A stretch of DNA of 64,000 bases from Niallia endozanthoxylica. Lineage in GTDB: Bacteria; Bacillota; Bacilli; Bacillales; Cytobacillaceae. Positions 45,515-55,790 of this stretch are shown piece by piece. Under the pieces are notes generated by a model. It made no database searches. It was not told the DNA's origin and saw nothing but the letters and a program-made list of their open reading frames with translations. Numbering within the stretch: the stretch's first letter is position 1; each line of letters starts with the position of its first letter. The DNA is taken from assembly GCF_008710145.1 (NCBI RefSeq), contig NZ_VYKL01000018.1, positions 1 through 64,000 of the forward strand. The letters are read 5' to 3'. Made by a program: the position numbers and the translations under genes.

Positions 45515-45562
45515 AAAAAAGGAGTTCAATTGTTTCATGGCAAACAACTGAACTCCTTTTTT
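45515..45562. terminator. Bidirectional terminator between nadR and the antiporter gene
   Basis: A long stem (AAAAAAGGAGTTCA... and its complement, about 20 pairs) is flanked by A and T runs. It serves both converging genes. Confidence 0.85.
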
Positions 45563-46985
45563 AAATCATTAATGCGACAACAATGTACAAAATGGTCGAA
45601 ATAATAGCACCAATAGAAGAGATTTTCAATTTATATTGAGCATATTCAATGATATCCATGTCTAAAATGGAGGCGGTTGTAATGGTGGTGTCACCTAATG
45701 GTGAAGTAATAGCACCGAATGCGCCGCTCGCAAATACAGCCCCGACTGTTAAAGGAATAGAGGCTTCTGTTGAAAGCGCTAAGGCAATTCCTAATGGCAT
45801 AAATAGCCCCCAAGTTCCCCATGAGGAACCAATAAAATAACCTGTAATTGATCCAATCAAAAAGATAATAGCAGGAGTCATAAATCCAGGTAAGAACGAA
45901 CCAAGAGTGGAACTGATGAAATCGGAAAAGCCCAAGTCCTCTGCTGATAAGGTAAGTGCCCAAATCAGGATAAGCAAACTGATGGGTTGCATCATTTGAT
46001 TTCCGCCATCATAAAAATGATACATAATTTCGTTTAATTTTTGCTTCCTGACAATATAAAATATAAAAGTGAAAATAAGGGTAATAAACACCGCTAACAG
46101 CATGACAAACGTTGCATCAGCCATAGCGAAAGCTTCGAATAGGGTTTTGGCTCCTAAAGAAACTCCATCTTCCCAAAGAAGAAAAAGGGATAAGCTAAGC
46201 AGCAAAAAGACAGGGATAATTAAATGCCAAGGTTGTGCTTTTACGAGAGATAGTTCTTTTTTGATTCCCGCGCGATGAAACTCGTGCTCTTCCTCATCAA
46301 GCTGCTCATGGTCGACCTCCTTACTGAGTTGATTTAGTTTTTTTGAAGGCCAGACTGTTTGAATCATACCGATTAAGAGCATGACAATGGCATAAAAATT
46401 AAATAAAATACTTAATAAAAAAATTTCATATGGAGACATACCTAAGTTTAGTCCTCTAACTCCACCTTCTACTAGTGAAACCATAAAGCCGACAAATGCT
46501 GTCGCCACCGGTAGAAGAACGATGACAGACTCTGTAGAGATGTCGAGAGTCAAGCCCACCTTTTCTTTTTGCAGGTTCATTTTTTTTATCAAAGATTTCA
46601 CAATGGGTCCAATCATCATGATTCGAAACATTGGCATCATAAAGGTAAAAGGCAGTGTAAACCATATAATTCCTAGTACACCGCGTTCTGTCTTTATTTT
46701 GGCGCCAATCCATTCTGAAAACCCCTTGATTCCCCCAGCGATGTTCATCATACCTACTAAACCGCCAAATAAATAGAGGAAACTTATGATTTTGATATTG
46801 TTTTCATCAGAGAATGTCGTAACCATATAGTCTATTGATTGCTGAGTTCCGTTCAGGATGTCTGATGTCACAATCGTCGATCCGACAAGCAGACCGACGA
46901 CAAGTCCCGGCAATATATCTTTTAACCATATAGACATGGAAATCACAATGACAAATGGTATCAGAGAAAGCCATGTTTGCTCCAA
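45561..46985 (-). CDS. NhaC-type Na+/H+ antiporter family protein
   Basis: The 474-residue transporter has about twelve membrane segments. The conserved C-terminal re-entrant block GSSWGTWGLFMPLGIALA and SGAFGAITSPLGDTTITTASIL match the NhaC/ion-transporter superfamily. A charged cytoplasmic loop (KEVDHEQLDEEEHEF) divides the halves. It is convergent with nadR and not part of the NAD operon. Substrate ion unproven. Confidence 0.88.
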   Translation of the reverse strand: MEQTWLSLIPFVIVISMSIWLKDILPGLVVGLLVGSTIVTSDILNGTQQSIDYMVTTFSDENNIKIISFLYLFGGLVGMMNIAGGIKGFSEWIGAKIKTERGVLGIIWFTLPFTFMMPMFRIMMIGPIVKSLIKKMNLQKEKVGLTLDISTESVIVLLPVATAFVGFMVSLVEGGVRGLNLGMSPYEIFLLSILFNFYAIVMLLIGMIQTVWPSKKLNQLSKEVDHEQLDEEEHEFHRAGIKKELSLVKAQPWHLIIPVFLLLSLSLFLLWEDGVSLGAKTLFEAFAMADATFVMLLAVFITLIFTFIFYIVRKQKLNEIMYHFYDGGNQMMQPISLLILIWALTLSAEDLGFSDFISSTLGSFLPGFMTPAIIFLIGSITGYFIGSSWGTWGLFMPLGIALALSTEASIPLTVGAVFASGAFGAITSPLGDTTITTASILDMDIIEYAQYKLKISSIGAIISTILYIVVALMI

Positions 46986-47145
46986 AATCTTTCCCCCCTA
47001 ATGTTATATACAGATACATTGCATATCATTTCGTTAGTATTACCATATACATAAGCGCATTATTACAGAAGGAAAATGATGATTCAAAACCAGATGCACG
47101 ATGAACGGACATAAATTAATCAACTGATACGGCAGAATAAAAAGA

Positions 47146-47174
47146 GCTAATCACCTAAATGGCGGTTAGCCTTT
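47146..47174 (+). terminator. Hairpin before the cytochrome bd genes
   Basis: GCTAATCACC pairs with GGCGGTTAGC with one mismatch, and CTTTTC follows. It may insulate ythA from upstream reading. Confidence 0.45.
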
Positions 47175-47273
47175 TCATAAATCTTTCATTGAAAACTTTG
47201 GAAATGACATCAATAATTTCCTTTCTAATTGCAAATACTAGCACAAGATTATACAAACGAAGGGAAGAGTAGG

Positions 47274-48632
47274 ATGGATGATTTAGTTATAGCTAGGTCT
47301 ATGTTTGGGACAACAATGGCCTTTCATATCATTTTTGCAACGATAGGGGTAGGTCTGCCATTTATGATTCTAATGGCTGAATTAATGTATCAGAAAACAA
47401 AAGATTTCCAATATGCGGTCATGGCCAAACGGTGGACGAAGGCTTTTGCTGTATTGCTTGGAGTGGGTATTCCTACTGGTACAATTGCTGGAGTACAGCT
47501 TTCCCTACTGTGGCCGGGATTTATGGAGGTCATCGGCAGGGTTATGGCTCTGCCATTCCAAATTGAAATCTATGCGTTTTTCATTGAAGCCCTTTTTATG
47601 TCTATTTACGTGTATGCGGCTGACCGAATCCCTCCATGGATGAGGATTGTTAGTCTCACACTAGTGGCCATCGGTGCCCTTGGCTCAGCTGTCCTCATTA
47701 CAAATGTACATGCCTTTGAAGGTACACCTGCCGGGTTTCGAATTGAAAATGGAGAAATCGTAGATGTCGATCCATGGAAAGCATTTTTTAATCCAAGTTT
47801 TTTTGTGACAGCTGGACATGTGGCTCTTTCAGCATACACGACAGGCGCATTTGTCGTTGCTTCCATTGCGGCCTTTAAAATGTTAAAGAATGCTGTTGGT
47901 TCCAAGCTTTATCTTTTCCACAAAAAAGCACTCATCCTAAGTGTGGTTGTTGGTGGAATTTTCTCATTACTTACTGCTGTAAATGGACATGAATCTGCCC
48001 AGTATTTACATGAATATCAGCCTGAAAAATTGGCGGCTGCTGAAGGTCTATTCGAAACGCAAACCCATGCGCCACTTGCTATTGGAGGGTTTACAGATAA
48101 GGAAACACAGGAAGTGAAATGGGCGATTGAAATCCCATGGGCTTTAAGCTTTCTTGCTGGTAACAGCTTCGATACGAAAGTCATCGGATTGAATGACTTT
48201 CCTGAAGAATGGTGGCCGCCGCTGTTTATTCATACTTTATTCAATGTAATGGTCGGCATCGGTTCGCTTCTCATTCTGCTTGCCGCACTCACCCTATTCT
48301 GGAATAAATGGCTGAAAAAGGATTTTCCAAAACTGCTTATGTGGCTCTTGGTCTTATCCGGACCCTTATCCGTCATAGCCATTGAAAGCGGCTGGATTTT
48401 TGCATGTACAGGCAGACAGCCTTGGACCATCTATCGTATTCTTTCGACTGCCGATTCTGTCACGACAGCTGGAAATCTCGGCGTTCTCTTTACCTTTTTT
48501 ATTATTGTCTACGTTATTTTGGCGGCAGCTGTATTATTTGTACTGCTGTATTATTTTAAAAGAAATACCGTTGAAGATGATTTACATAGAGCAGAAGCGA
48601 AAGGTGTTCCATTGTTTAGTACGAACTCGTAA
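47274..48632 (+). CDS. Cytochrome bd-type ubiquinol oxidase subunit I (YthA/CydA-like)
   Basis: The 452-residue membrane protein carries the haem-binding quinol oxidase core. Haem ligand His residues are visible in MAFHIIFATIGVGLPF (N-terminal) and TAGHVALSAYTTGAF, GRQPWTIYRILST is the conserved C-terminal segment, and the quinol (Q) loop is short, as in YthA/CioA-type oxidases. I took the ATG at 47274, which follows GGGAAGAG. Subunit II starts 13 bp downstream, so the pair forms one operon. Confidence 0.9.
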   Translation: MDDLVIARSMFGTTMAFHIIFATIGVGLPFMILMAELMYQKTKDFQYAVMAKRWTKAFAVLLGVGIPTGTIAGVQLSLLWPGFMEVIGRVMALPFQIEIYAFFIEALFMSIYVYAADRIPPWMRIVSLTLVAIGALGSAVLITNVHAFEGTPAGFRIENGEIVDVDPWKAFFNPSFFVTAGHVALSAYTTGAFVVASIAAFKMLKNAVGSKLYLFHKKALILSVVVGGIFSLLTAVNGHESAQYLHEYQPEKLAAAEGLFETQTHAPLAIGGFTDKETQEVKWAIEIPWALSFLAGNSFDTKVIGLNDFPEEWWPPLFIHTLFNVMVGIGSLLILLAALTLFWNKWLKKDFPKLLMWLLVLSGPLSVIAIESGWIFACTGRQPWTIYRILSTADSVTTAGNLGVLFTFFIIVYVILAAAVLFVLLYYFKRNTVEDDLHRAEAKGVPLFSTNS

Positions 48633-48645
48633 AGGAGGGGATTTC

Positions 48646-49683
48646 GTGTCAGATGCAATTATTGCTAGCATTGTACTCTGGGGTTTTGTGTTTATTTATT
48701 CGGTTATGGCAACAATGGATTTCGGCGCTGGCTTTTGGTCAATGGTTTATATCAATCGGACCAAAACTGGTGCAACAAATATTGCCAATCGTTATTTATC
48801 TCCGACATGGGAGGTTACCAATACCTTTATTGTCGCATTAGTCATTGCGGTATACAGCATGTTTCCCGGTGCAGCTTACACCCTTGGCACCATCCTGCTC
48901 ATTCCAGGGAGCATTATTCTATTATTATTGGCACTGAGGAGCGCCTTTCTAGTATTTTCACATATTGCAGAGGAGTATAAGAAGGTTCTTACCTATATTT
49001 CCGGGATTGCCGGCATTTTGTTACCTGCTTTATTAATCAGCGTACTGCCTATCACACACGGAAATTATGTTATTTTTGATGATAACAGCCAAACATTGGA
49101 CTTAGGAAAATTGTTCACGAGTCCAAATGAGTATGCCTTCATCGGGTTTGCAATCAGCAGTACGTTGTTTTTATCTTCTTTGCTTCTGTCAGACTACTCA
49201 AAGGTATCAGGTGAGTTAGAAGCTTATCGAGTTTATCGAAAGGATGCTATGATTACAGGACCGATTTCTCTAGTAATGGCCTTTCTCATCATGCTTACAT
49301 TAAAACAAGAGGCTAATTGGATTTATGAAAAAATGATGGATGAGCTGCCATATCTGATCCTATCCGTCATTTGTTTCGTCATTGCAGGTGTCGCACTATA
49401 TCTGCCTCATTTTTCAAAAAATAAAGAGATGGGCATGCCCAGAGTCGCTGTAATTGCTGTAACACTCCAATACTTATTGGCGAGTTTTGTTTATGGACAT
49501 GCTCATATGCCTTATATGGTCTATCCACATGTGACAATCGAATCAGGTTTTACAGATCCAAATTCCTTCCGTGCCATCTTTGCTACATACATAGCAGGAT
49601 TTGCCATCCTCTTTCCTGGATTTATTTACTTTTGGAAAATGTTTATGCATGACAACCGATATCTACAAAAAAAACAGCAATAA
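48646..49683 (+). CDS. Cytochrome bd-type ubiquinol oxidase subunit II (YthB/CydB-like)
   Basis: The 345-residue partner of the preceding subunit has about eight membrane segments, an N-terminal YSVMATMDFGAGFWSMV (CydB-type ALDGFDLGVG equivalent) and a conserved YGHAHMPYMVYPH motif. I chose the GTG at 48646 because AAAGGAGGGG lies five bases upstream; the frame is open much further 5' inside ythA but that is overlap. Its stop codon lies in the stem of the terminator. Confidence 0.88.
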   Translation: MSDAIIASIVLWGFVFIYSVMATMDFGAGFWSMVYINRTKTGATNIANRYLSPTWEVTNTFIVALVIAVYSMFPGAAYTLGTILLIPGSIILLLLALRSAFLVFSHIAEEYKKVLTYISGIAGILLPALLISVLPITHGNYVIFDDNSQTLDLGKLFTSPNEYAFIGFAISSTLFLSSLLLSDYSKVSGELEAYRVYRKDAMITGPISLVMAFLIMLTLKQEANWIYEKMMDELPYLILSVICFVIAGVALYLPHFSKNKEMGMPRVAVIAVTLQYLLASFVYGHAHMPYMVYPHVTIESGFTDPNSFRAIFATYIAGFAILFPGFIYFWKMFMHDNRYLQKKQQ

Positions 49684-49718
49684 GGAGCATGTAAGTATGC
49701 TCCTTATTGCTGTTTTTT
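49675..49718 (+). terminator. Terminator after the bd oxidase genes
   Basis: CAGCAATAAGGAGCAT pairs perfectly with ATGCTCCTTATTGCTG around a six-base loop, then six T. Confidence 0.9.
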
Positions 49719-49780
49719 CGCACAATTCAGACTTTTACTTGTTCCTGGGTTAAGTAATCCTTTACAATATAGAGGATAAT

Positions 49781-49882
49781 ATGATTTTTGAACAATATTT
49801 TATGAAGTTTTCTGAAGAAGATATCCTAAATTATTTCAATGTATTAAAAAGAGTGCACCATATAGTGATAAAAGAAGAATGA
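49781..49882 (+). CDS. Possible 33-residue small protein
   Basis: The ATG follows AGAGG at a workable distance and opens a short frame (MIFEQYFMKFSEEDILNYFN..., ending IKEE) that stops inside the ribosome site of the next gene. The composition is protein-like and amphipathic. It could be a leader peptide coupling translation to the 49900 gene. No family known. Confidence 0.35.
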   Translation: MIFEQYFMKFSEEDILNYFNVLKRVHHIVIKEE

Positions 49883-49899
49883 GGAAAGGAGCTGGAATA

Positions 49900-50454
49900 A
49901 TGAATTCATCCATACATTGCCATGAATATGAGAACAAAAACGATGAAGGTCACTTTACCTATCACAAAGAGTCCAGCTATACTGCTTTTGTATGGGCCAT
50001 GATTTCTGTTTCTCTTATCGAGGCTGTAGGCGTATCCTTTCTTCTAATCAAATGGAGTCCCATTCTGCACTGGATTCATTTGAGCCTCTCCATTTTCGTG
50101 ATTGCTTTTCTTCTCGCTGATTTGCGTGCAGTTAAGAAACACCCCATAACACTTGAAAACGATATCCTGTCATTAAAAATTGGTATTCGAAGGACAGTGA
50201 AGATCCCAGTTAAGCACATTAAAGAAATTAGAAAAGGGAATCTCCATTACGAAAATGATCGGAAAAATAAAGATGTTCTTGATTTATCTTTGATAGGTTT
50301 GGCTGATCCAACCTTTGAAGTAGTATTGGAAAACCCTGTGGAAAATAAAGGACTGTTTGGAAAGGTTAGTCATAAAAAACGGATTTTCTTTACCGTTGAT
50401 AATCAACAAACCTTCTATAACGCTGTAAAAAAGAATCAGCAGGATGTACGCTAA
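49900..50454 (+). CDS. Membrane protein with a PH-like domain, function unknown
   Basis: The 184-residue protein has two adjacent membrane segments (about residues 33-52 and 60-78, AFVWAMISVSLIEAVGV and IHLSLSIFVIAFLLA) followed by a cytoplasmic beta-rich domain with KIGIRRTVKIPVKHIKEIRKG and FFTVDNQQTFYNAVKK, the outline of bacterial PH-type domains. GGAAAGGAG lies before the ATG at 49900. Function unknown. Confidence 0.7.
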   Translation: MNSSIHCHEYENKNDEGHFTYHKESSYTAFVWAMISVSLIEAVGVSFLLIKWSPILHWIHLSLSIFVIAFLLADLRAVKKHPITLENDILSLKIGIRRTVKIPVKHIKEIRKGNLHYENDRKNKDVLDLSLIGLADPTFEVVLENPVENKGLFGKVSHKKRIFFTVDNQQTFYNAVKKNQQDVR

Positions 50455-50551
50455 TATTCCTTACGGAGGAAAAAAATAAAAGACCATCCTTTTATGGCTT
50501 TTCAACCTGTTCTTTACCGTTTTATATATAGGCTAGATTCTATTATTCCTT

Positions 50552-50593
50552 AAAAAAAAGACTAAATCTGCTGATTAGATTTAGTCTTTTTTT
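50552..50593. terminator. Bidirectional terminator before ung
   Basis: AAAAAAAGACTAAATC pairs with GATTTAGTCTTTTTTT. It lies between two converging genes. Confidence 0.85.
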
Positions 50594-50617
50594 AGCTCCG
50601 AAAGAAAGAGCATAAAA

Positions 50618-51304
50618 CTATCGATTCGTAATCTGCCAATCAATTGGTTCACTCTCAATTTCCCGTAAAAATTCATTGGTTTTAGAAAAAGGCCTGCTGC
50701 CGAAGAAACCTTTATTAGCTGATAAAGGACTAGGGTGTGGGGACTTGATAATCAAATGCCTTGTTGAAGAAATCAAACGCTGCTTTTCTTGGGCAAAACG
50801 TCCCCAAAGGATAAAGACAATTGGGTTTTCCCTCGCATTTAAGGTTTCAATTACTCTATCTGTAAACATCTCCCAGCCTAGAGCTTTATGAGAATTGGGC
50901 TCACCAGCGCGCACAGTCAATACTGCATTAAGCAGCAAAACCCCTTGCTTCGTCCACTCAACTAAGTACCCATGATTCGGAATAGAACAGCCCAAATCAG
51001 AATGCAGCTCTTTATAAATATTTTTCAAAGAAGGAGGAATGGCAACCTCAGGCTTCACGGAAAAACTTAATCCATGAGCCTGTCCAGGACCATGATAAGG
51101 GTCTTGGCCAATAATTACTACTTTCGTCTCTTTAAAAGAAGTAAAATGCAAGGCATTATAAATATCATTTTGGTCCGGATAGACCGTTTTTGTTTGGTAT
51201 TCAGTCTTCAAAACATTTCTTAAATGCTGATAATAAGGCTTCTCGAATTCCTTCTCGAGTAAAGGAGCCCAATCATTTTTTAAGATAGCCATTATGACAC
51301 ACAC
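50618..51304 (-). CDS. ung: Uracil-DNA glycosylase
   Basis: Family 1 UDG removes uracil from DNA. Key motifs are the water-activating [18 protein letters not shown] (about residues 66-83), [16 protein letters not shown] and the DNA-intercalating HPSPLSA loop. The length of 224-228 residues is normal. GAGGAAATGA lies six bases before the GTG at 51304, which I use; the ATG four codons later (51292) is the alternative. Monocistronic. Confidence 0.95.
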   Translation of the reverse strand: MCVIMAILKNDWAPLLEKEFEKPYYQHLRNVLKTEYQTKTVYPDQNDIYNALHFTSFKETKVVIIGQDPYHGPGQAHGLSFSVKPEVAIPPSLKNIYKELHSDLGCSIPNHGYLVEWTKQGVLLLNAVLTVRAGEPNSHKALGWEMFTDRVIETLNARENPIVFILWGRFAQEKQRLISSTRHLIIKSPHPSPLSANKGFFGSRPFSKTNEFLREIESEPIDWQITNR

Positions 51305-51516
51305 TCATTTCCTCATAATTTATAAGTAATTATATTTAGGAAGCAAGAGCGGGACTCTTGCTTCTATTTTTTGAAAACATTGTCGGCTGGGAATTTATGA
51401 CGAAAATTGTTTGATATTTAAAAGGTTGTATGATATACCTATTATATTATTATTCTATAATGTTATACTTTTTTCCAATATATATGTATCCGGGATAGAG
51501 AAAGGAGCTTTATTTT

Positions 51517-52419
51517 GTGGATCTACTTTTAATCGTTTTACCGGCATTTCTCATTTTTGGGACGGGCTTTATCGGTCAAAAACTTCTTAAATTAAATATA
51601 AAGTCTATTTCAACCATGTCATTATACTTAATGTTACCATTTTTAACCTTTGATACCTTTTATACAAAGGAACTAAATATTGAATATTTCTATATGTTTC
51701 TGTTTTCACTTTTGCTTGTTATCATTATTATTAGCATTACCAATCTTACTGGAAAATGGATGAAATCGGATAAATCAGAACTCTCAGCATTGCAGTTAGG
51801 AACTATTTTTCCAAATAGCGGAAATTACGGTGCTCCGGTGGCATTGTTTGCTTTTGGCTCAGCCGGTTTTGATTATGCAGTTATTATTATGGTCATTCAT
51901 GCCTTACTTATTAATACAATTGGTATTTTTATTGCTTCCTATGGGAGCGGAAGGTCAACTACAGTTAAAGATGCATTCAAAAGTGTGTTAAAAATGCCTG
52001 TCATCTATGGTGTTTTACTTGGTATCATTTTTCAGACAGCCCATATTGAACTACCGCCAACGATTTTGGAAGGAATCAGCCTTGTAGGTTCAGCCTCTAT
52101 TCCAACCGTTATGCTCATATTAGGAATGCAGCTTGCCGAAATTAAATCAGCCAAATTTGACCTTAAATATGTGAATACCGTTACCATTATTCGTATGATA
52201 CTATCACCAATTATTGCCGTCATGCTAGTAAACGTTATGCCTGTGAATGATCTCATCCATAAAGTTTTTATTCTGTTAGCGGCCATGCCGATTGCAGCCA
52301 ATACCACGATGCTGGCGGTTCAATTCAATGTAAAACCCGATTTGCTATCGTTTACAACTTTAGTCACTACGCTCATCAGCTTGATAACTATCCCCATTAC
52401 CATCTTTTTTATACGATAA
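51517..52419 (+). CDS. AEC-family transporter
   Basis: The 300-residue carrier of the auxin efflux carrier family has ten predicted membrane segments. It has the family's paired five-helix layout, with SLYLMLPFLTFDTFY in the first half, FPNSGNYGAPVALFAFG in the middle and PIAANTTMLAVQFN in the second half. Bacterial members export or exchange organic acids such as malate or malonate. A GTG start follows AAAGGAG. Substrate unknown. Confidence 0.88.
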   Translation: MDLLLIVLPAFLIFGTGFIGQKLLKLNIKSISTMSLYLMLPFLTFDTFYTKELNIEYFYMFLFSLLLVIIIISITNLTGKWMKSDKSELSALQLGTIFPNSGNYGAPVALFAFGSAGFDYAVIIMVIHALLINTIGIFIASYGSGRSTTVKDAFKSVLKMPVIYGVLLGIIFQTAHIELPPTILEGISLVGSASIPTVMLILGMQLAEIKSAKFDLKYVNTVTIIRMILSPIIAVMLVNVMPVNDLIHKVFILLAAMPIAANTTMLAVQFNVKPDLLSFTTLVTTLISLITIPITIFFIR

Positions 52420-52464
52420 AAGGTACTAGGCGTTATTTAAATTTCCGTTCAAAAGAATCAATCT

Positions 52465-52504
52465 AAAAATACCAGACAGTCCTAGTCATTGTCTGGTATT
52501 TTTG
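52465..52504 (+). terminator. Terminator after the AEC transporter
   Basis: AAAAATACCAGACA pairs with TGTCTGGTATTTTT. Confidence 0.85.
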
Positions 52505-52524
52505 ACTTTAACCTATTCCTGCTC

Positions 52525-52575
52525 ATAGCCAATTTGGAAGCAGAGGAAACGGCCCTATGCTTCCAAATTGGCTAT
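52525..52575. terminator. 18-bp perfect hairpin overlapping the end of the phosphodiesterase-fold gene
   Basis: ATAGCCAATTTGGAAGCA pairs perfectly with its complement around a 15-base loop. The right arm encodes the last six sense codons (IANLEA) of the minus-strand gene. There is no T run in either direction, so it may act as an RNA 3'-end stabiliser rather than a simple terminator. Confidence 0.5.
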
Positions 52576-53586
52576 TACTCCTGCGTGGTCAGATGTCCAG
52601 AGGGCATTTGACGTTCGGTCCGTTTGCTCTGCTCCAATAATTTTTGCTGATATTGGCTTCCATCCATTTTTGTATAGAATACAATCAATTCTTCTGTTTA
52701 ATGTTGAAAACGCATTCAGAAGATCAGAGTCTTGGCAGCAGGTCAGACCTGGGCCTTGACCTACTTCGTTCCAGACATCCTGGAAACCCTCATGAAGAAA
52801 ATTCCCATAAGTAGTTGGAGGCAAAGCCATTTCTTTATTTATATTAACATCCCCAAGCAGAATGATAGGCAGGTTCGTCTTAGCCGGCCCATCAAGCAAT
52901 TCATATCCTTGGTGTAAATTAATCAAGGTTGAAGCAGGTTCTAGATGAGTAGTAATGACCCGAAAGAGATGATCAGCGTGACTAACATCTATGGATGACC
53001 ATCCCCGAAGAAGCTCCACACGCTGCCCGCCAAGTTTTGTGATTAAATTTGTTTTAAAGTTGGCTTCTTGCCTCTTTACAACCTTAAGTTGTGAGTCCTT
53101 ACGAATGAGGATTAGATCCCTGTCCGACAACCTTACAAAGTTTCCTTGACTGGATCGCAATTGAGCTGAGAAGTTTTTATTGCAGGCTGCTACTTCATAG
53201 GATAATCCTTTTTTCTGCAATTCCCTTAACAGAAGGTCAACGTAATCAAATGTTACGTGCGGAACATCCGGAACCATTAGCTGGCGTAGCTGCCATAACG
53301 CAGCTTCCTGCAATCCAATAAAATCAGGTTTCAACAAGGCTATCTGTTGGGCTATTTTTTTTACTCGCTCCCCAATATTAGTAGCGAGAAATTGGCGATA
53401 GACTTCTGTAACCCGTCGGGGAACTTCTTCAAGTATCGTTGCAGAAAAAAGTGGAGATAAATCCGCACCAAGATATAGATTCCAAGTCATAAAGGAAATC
53501 GAATCTTTACTTATCTGGTTACTCTGATCATCATTATAAGGGAAGTTATCACCTTCACAATCACAATCCTTGATGTTTTCATCCAC
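52555..53586 (-). CDS. Endonuclease/exonuclease/phosphatase-family protein
   Basis: The 343-residue protein has all the motifs of the exonuclease III/sphingomyelinase-like fold: MTWNLYLG (Asn), IGLQEA (metal Glu), ITTHLEP, LLGDVNIN (Asp/Asn), RRIDCIL and the catalytic SDHAGV at the C-terminus. The N-terminus begins with an acidic, Cys-containing stretch (DENIKDCDCEGDNFP) and has no signal peptide, so it is probably cytosolic. The substrate (DNA, phosphoinositide-like or other phosphodiester) is undetermined. It is monocistronic. Confidence 0.85.
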   Translation of the reverse strand: MDENIKDCDCEGDNFPYNDDQSNQISKDSISFMTWNLYLGADLSPLFSATILEEVPRRVTEVYRQFLATNIGERVKKIAQQIALLKPDFIGLQEAALWQLRQLMVPDVPHVTFDYVDLLLRELQKKGLSYEVAACNKNFSAQLRSSQGNFVRLSDRDLILIRKDSQLKVVKRQEANFKTNLITKLGGQRVELLRGWSSIDVSHADHLFRVITTHLEPASTLINLHQGYELLDGPAKTNLPIILLGDVNINKEMALPPTTYGNFLHEGFQDVWNEVGQGPGLTCCQDSDLLNAFSTLNRRIDCILYKNGWKPISAKIIGAEQTDRTSNALWTSDHAGVIANLEA

Positions 53587-53788
53587 AACAGTTCACTCTT
53601 TTCTTTCTAAATATACTTATATATATTAAGTGATTGTCCATTGTGAAACGGCAAATGAATCAGGAGCGAATTCTCTATTGCGTATTTTTCGGACAGTATA
53701 GAACAAATGATTTTTTGCATTTTGCGTGAAAAAGAATCAAAATAGAATAGATAACATGTATTATTACTTCAAAAGGTGATTTTTGTCT

Positions 53789-54346
53789 ATGAAAACGGAA
53801 AAGGAAAAAATGATAAACGGGGAGCTATATCAATCGGCAGATCCCGTCTTAACGGAAGAACGCAGAAGAGCACGCAGACTAACAAGATTATTTAATCAAT
53901 CAATTGAAAGTGATGACAGCCAAAGAACATCGATAATTAAAGAACTATTTGGATCAACAGGACAAAGCTTTTACATTGAACCATCCTTTCACTGTGATTA
54001 TGGGTATAACATCCATGTGGGTGAGAATTTCTATGCTAATTTTGAATGTATCTTTTTAGATGTCTGTGAAATAAAGATAGGAGATAACTGTCTTTTGGGA
54101 CCTGGTGTTCACATTTATACTGCTACCCACCCGCTAAATCCCATAGCTAGAAATTCTGGAGCAGAATATGGCATCCCGGTACACATTGGTGATAATGTTT
54201 GGATTGGAGGAAAATCGATAATCAATCCAGGCGTTACAATTGGCCATAATGTCGTCATCGCGTCTGGTTCCGTCGTCACAAAAGATGTTCCAGATCAAGT
54301 GGTCGTAGGTGGAAATCCAGCAAAAGTGATTAAAAAAATTGACTAA
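53789..54346 (+). CDS. maa: Maltose/galactoside O-acetyltransferase family protein
   Basis: The 185-residue hexapeptide-repeat acetyltransferase transfers acetyl from acetyl-CoA to sugars. An N-terminal [19 protein letters not shown] segment is typical of Maa, and the left-handed beta-helix carries the catalytic His in YTATHPLNP, then [20 protein letters not shown] place the start at the ATG at 53789, about eight bases after AAAGGTGA. Confidence 0.9.
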   Translation: MKTEKEKMINGELYQSADPVLTEERRRARRLTRLFNQSIESDDSQRTSIIKELFGSTGQSFYIEPSFHCDYGYNIHVGENFYANFECIFLDVCEIKIGDNCLLGPGVHIYTATHPLNPIARNSGAEYGIPVHIGDNVWIGGKSIINPGVTIGHNVVIASGSVVTKDVPDQVVVGGNPAKVIKKID

Positions 54347-54456
54347 AGAATCAGGGCAAGGTTAAAAAACAGAATCAAATTCGTCCCGTCGAATGTACGC
54401 CCGGACTTTTATCGAGCTTGCTCCATAAGATTCAACAATAAAATCTAATAAATAAA

Positions 54457-54474
54457 TCGACAAAAAATTGTCGA
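54457..54474 (+). promoter_or_regulatory. Palindrome in the purT leader
   Basis: TCGACAA-N4-TTGTCGA lies about 100 bases before purT, with a possible promoter downstream. It may be an operator; it does not match the PurR box well. Confidence 0.3.
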
Positions 54475-54571
54475 AAATTAGAATATTTCGCGGTAGAATG
54501 GAAGAAAGAGATGCAATAAAAAATTGAATTTATTGTAACTGTTATATTAATCGAACAGGAGAGTGTTCAGC

Positions 54572-55732
54572 ATGTATCAAACGAAAAAAGTATTATTGCT
54601 TGGTTCAGGTGAACTTGGTAAAGAAGTGATCATTGAAGCCCAACGGCTCGGATTGGAAACTATTGCAGTTGACCGCTATGAGCATGCACCTGCCATGCAG
54701 GTCGCACATAGAAGCTATTGTGTGGATATGCTTAATCCAGATAAAGTCAGAGAGGTTGTTGAAAAAGAACAACCAGATTTAATTGTTCCAGAAATTGAGG
54801 CCATTGCTACTTCTGAGCTTGTTAAGCTGGAAGAGGAAGGATTCAGAGTCATTCCAACTGCACGTGCAGCGAAACTGACAATGGACCGTGAAGGCATTCG
54901 CAGATTAGCGTCTGAAACACTAAAACTGCCGACTGCTCAATATAAATTTGCGGATACATACGAAGAATTTGTCTTAGGAGCAAAGGAAATCGGCTTCCCG
55001 TGTGTGATTAAACCAATCATGAGTTCTTCAGGAAAAGGCCAGAGTGTCTGCCGTTCCGAAGAGGAATTAGAGGAATGCTGGAACATAGCTATGGAAGGCG
55101 GCCGTGTTCAAAACGGTCGAGTGATTATCGAGGAATTTATCCGCTTTGAATCAGAAATTACCCTTCTCACCGTTCGTGCCGTAAATGGAACGATGTTCTG
55201 CGCGCCTATCGGTCATATTCAAAAAGACGGGGATTATATTGAATCATGGCAGCCGCATCACATGACAGAAGCTCAAATTGAAGAGGCCGAAAAGATAGCA
55301 AAAGCCATTACTGATGAGCTTGGTGGTTACGGTATATTTGGTGTGGAACTATTCTTAGCAGAAGATAAGGTTTATTTCAGCGAAGTATCACCAAGACCGC
55401 ATGACACAGGTCTAGTCACACTTGTTACGCAAAATCTTTCTGAGTTTGCGCTGCACGTCCGCGCTATTTTAGGCTTCCCCATTCCTGAAATTACACAGCT
55501 GTCGCCTGGTGCCAGCAGACCGTTGAAAGCAAAGACAGAGGTTAATGATTATACCATTACAGGTATAGAAGAAGCATTAGCGGTGCCAAATACGCAGGTA
55601 CGTGTATTTGGCAAACCAGTTACAAAAGTTGGCCGCAGAATTGCTGTTGCCTTATCAACTGCCGAAACTGCAGAACAGGCAAGAGATTATGCTGGACAGG
55701 CATTAGAAAAGTTACAGATGAAGGAAGTCTAA
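54572..55732 (+). CDS. purT: Formate-dependent phosphoribosylglycinamide formyltransferase 2
   Basis: The 386-residue ATP-grasp enzyme of purine synthesis uses formate and ATP to make FGAR from GAR, bypassing the folate-dependent PurN. Motifs are [12 protein letters not shown] and [14 protein letters not shown] at the N-terminus, [15 protein letters not shown] (ATP-grasp loop), and [14 protein letters not shown] with the metal ligands near the end. Start at 54572 with AGGAGAG upstream. Monocistronic. Confidence 0.95.
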   Translation: MYQTKKVLLLGSGELGKEVIIEAQRLGLETIAVDRYEHAPAMQVAHRSYCVDMLNPDKVREVVEKEQPDLIVPEIEAIATSELVKLEEEGFRVIPTARAAKLTMDREGIRRLASETLKLPTAQYKFADTYEEFVLGAKEIGFPCVIKPIMSSSGKGQSVCRSEEELEECWNIAMEGGRVQNGRVIIEEFIRFESEITLLTVRAVNGTMFCAPIGHIQKDGDYIESWQPHHMTEAQIEEAEKIAKAITDELGGYGIFGVELFLAEDKVYFSEVSPRPHDTGLVTLVTQNLSEFALHVRAILGFPIPEITQLSPGASRPLKAKTEVNDYTITGIEEALAVPNTQVRVFGKPVTKVGRRIAVALSTAETAEQARDYAGQALEKLQMKEV

Positions 55733-55738
55733 TACTCT

Positions 55739-55769
55739 GAAGAAAAGCTTCTTTGGAGAGCTTTTCTTG
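55739..55769 (+). terminator. Terminator after purT
   Basis: AGAAAAGCT pairs with AGCTTTTCT around a nine-base loop. Confidence 0.65.
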
Positions 55770-55790
55770 ATTGATTCACAAACCGAAAGA

